Part shown: piece after piece, positions 62,704-64,000 of the stretch
Layout: each line of letters opens with the position of its first letter
How positions within the stretch are numbered: position 1 is the first letter of the stretch
Assembly (NCBI GenBank): GCA_038246255.1
Contig: JBBRWC010000006.1
Location: 1-64,000, forward strand
Length of the DNA stretch: 64,000 nt
Origin: RI-242 sp038246255
GTDB lineage: Bacteria > Planctomycetota > UBA1135 > GCA-002686595
Reading direction: 5' to 3'
Program-made: the position numbers and the translations under genes
Notes under the pieces: generated by a model
What the model was told of the DNA's origin: nothing
Databases searched by the model: none
The model's input: only the letters and a program-made list of their open reading frames with translations

Positions 62704-64000
62704 ATGACTGACCTCGCCCATCCCGACCGTTTGGACAAGTTGGCGCGCCTGCGCGCCGCCGGCGTCGACCCCTACCCCGCCCGCGGGGTGGAAGCGGAGC
62801 CGCTCGGAGAACTGGTCAAGGACCTCGGACACGCCGACGCTCCCGGCCCGCGTTTTGCGGCCCGTGTGACCGCGGCCGGACGCCTGCTGTCCCTGCGCGA
62901 CTTCGGCAAGCTGATCTTCGCGCCACTCGTGGACCGCAGCGGCCGCATCCAGCTCGGCTTCAAGAAGGACTCCCTCGAGGCCTGGTGGCCAAACCGCAAG
63001 CTGCTCGACGGCGGCGACCTCGTGGGTGTGACCGGCGAGCTCGGCTTCACGCAAAAGGGCGAGCCCACCCTGTGGGTCGCGTCCATTCAGATCCTCGCGA
63101 AGAGCATCGCGCCGCCGCCGGAAAAGTGGCACGGCCTGGTCGACAAGGAGCAGCGGTACCGTCGGCGCTACGTCGACCTGTGGAGCTCGCCCGGCATCGC
63201 CGATGTTTTTGTCGCGCGCAGCCGCATCGTGTCCAAAATCCGCCGCGACCTGGAGGCGAAGGGTTTCCTCGAAGTCGAGACCCCCGTACTGCAACCGATT
63301 GCGGGTGGAGCGACCGCCCGGCCGTTCGTGACACACCACAAGGCGCTGGGGCTTGACATGTACCTGCGCATCGCGCCCGAGCTGTACCTGAAGCGCCTGA
63401 TCGTCGGTGGCCTCGAAAAGGTGTTCGAGTTCGCACGCAACTTCCGCAACGAGGGCCTGTCCCTGCGCCACAACCCCGAATTCACCATGCTCGAGGTGTA
63501 CTGGGCCCAGGCAGACTATCGCCACCAGATCCAACTCACCGAGGAGCTGATCGAAGCGGCCGCACGCGAAGTCAACGGTTCGACGCGTGTGCGCTTCCGC
63601 GAGCGCGAGTACGACCTGCGCGCGCCATTCCGCCGCGTCAGCTACATGGACCTCTTCGAGGAGCGCAACGGCTGCGCGTGGCACGAGCGCGACGCGGTGC
63701 GGGCGATCGCGCGCAAACTCGAACTGAGCGAAGCGCACGGTTACCCGAAACTCGCGAACGACGTGTTTGAAGCGACCTGCGAAGACGCGCTCGAGGGTGT
63801 GGTATTCGTGGTTGGCTACCCGATCGAGATCAGCCCGCTCGCCAAGGCCGACCCGGACAATCCGCAGGTCGCGGAGCGTTTCGAGCTGTTCATCGGCGGC
63901 ATGGAGGTCGCGAACGGCTTCAGCGAACTCAACGATCCACAGGAGCAGGAACGCCGTTTCGAGGAGCAGATCGCGACCAAGGATCCCGAAGCACCCGGTG
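62704..64000 (+). CDS. lysS: Lysyl-tRNA synthetase, class II (5' part; cut by window end)
   Basis: 432 codons visible of about 500. The N-terminal OB-fold anticodon-binding domain includes RFAARVTAAGRLLSLRDFGK and GDLVGVTGELGFTQKGEPTL. The catalytic domain has EKWHGLVDKEQRYRRRYVDL, motif 1 region ETPVLQPIAGGATARPF, and motif 2 VFEFARNFRNEGLSLRHNPE followed by FTMLEVYWA. GYPIEISPLAKAD and FIGGMEVANGFSELNDP are the class II LysRS signatures. Motif 3 lies beyond the window. The ATG at 62704 (MTDLAHPDRLDKL) fits the normal start. Confidence 0.95.
   Translation, partial: MTDLAHPDRLDKLARLRAAGVDPYPARGVEAEPLGELVKDLGHADAPGPRFAARVTAAGRLLSLRDFGKLIFAPLVDRSGRIQLGFKKDSLEAWWPNRKLLDGGDLVGVTGELGFTQKGEPTLWVASIQILAKSIAPPPEKWHGLVDKEQRYRRRYVDLWSSPGIADVFVARSRIVSKIRRDLEAKGFLEVETPVLQPIAGGATARPFVTHHKALGLDMYLRIAPELYLKRLIVGGLEKVFEFARNFRNEGLSLRHNPEFTMLEVYWAQADYRHQIQLTEELIEAAAREVNGSTRVRFREREYDLRAPFRRVSYMDLFEERNGCAWHERDAVRAIARKLELSEAHGYPKLANDVFEATCEDALEGVVFVVGYPIEISPLAKADPDNPQVAERFELFIGGMEVANGFSELNDPQEQERRFEEQIATKDPEAPG

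Overview
The window comes from a high-GC (about 70 percent by eye) diderm bacterium. Outer-membrane biology is clear from a Wza-like export lipoprotein, a Wzc-like tyrosine kinase, lipoprotein signal peptides and an outer-membrane beta-barrel ending in Phe. The best guess is an uncultured member of the Planctomycetota or a neighbouring environmental lineage. This rests on a redoxin/cytochrome c/copper-monooxygenase fusion, many GTG and TTG starts, and the EpsB-like sugar transferase. There is no rRNA or ribosomal-protein marker, so the lineage is an inference.

Layout. 1-12 kb: tandem repeat, secreted fusion redox protein, GNAT acetyltransferase, MFS exporter, methyltransferase, XerC/D recombinase overlapping a GlpD-type glycerol-3-phosphate dehydrogenase, and glucose-6-phosphate isomerase. 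12-19 kb: a polyprenyl glycosylphosphotransferase, a frameshifted exported-protein gene, mnmG, a dispersed repeat, and a repeat-helical exported protein. 19-41 kb: a large extracellular polysaccharide locus. A rightward, translationally coupled run carries a Wza-like lipoprotein, a Wzc-like tyrosine kinase, two glycosyltransferases and a flippase. A leftward run carries a carbamoyltransferase, a GDP-mannose 3,5-epimerase-like enzyme, a glycosyltransferase, a nucleotide-sugar dehydrogenase, a polymerase-like membrane protein and a second glycosyltransferase. A second phosphoglycosyltransferase and another glycosyltransferase follow. Together they form an essentially complete Wzx/Wzy-type assembly line whose product probably contains a uronic acid, an epimerised GDP-sugar and a carbamoyl decoration.

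41-51 kb: NUDIX hydrolase, histone-deacetylase-family hydrolase, triple-fasciclin lipoprotein, type-2 isoleucyl-tRNA synthetase, an AsmA-like protein and a GT-C-like membrane protein. 51-58 kb: a very large multi-PAS/GAF hybrid histidine kinase and a two-domain SagB-type nitroreductase. 58-64 kb: FabG-like reductase, iron superoxide dismutase, leuS with 22-bp tandem repeats in its upstream region, tRNA-Ala(GGC), and lysS cut by the window end.

The most unusual non-coding signal is a dispersed, palindrome-ended element. There are two copies of about 204 bp in opposite orientation (17.3 kb and 51.2 kb, roughly 90 percent identical by eye) and one 55-bp hairpin derivative (4.9 kb). It looks like a non-autonomous mobile element, possibly targeting CTAG, with strong internal hairpins. 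Many long antisense reading frames exist, but they are artefacts of high GC at third codon positions.
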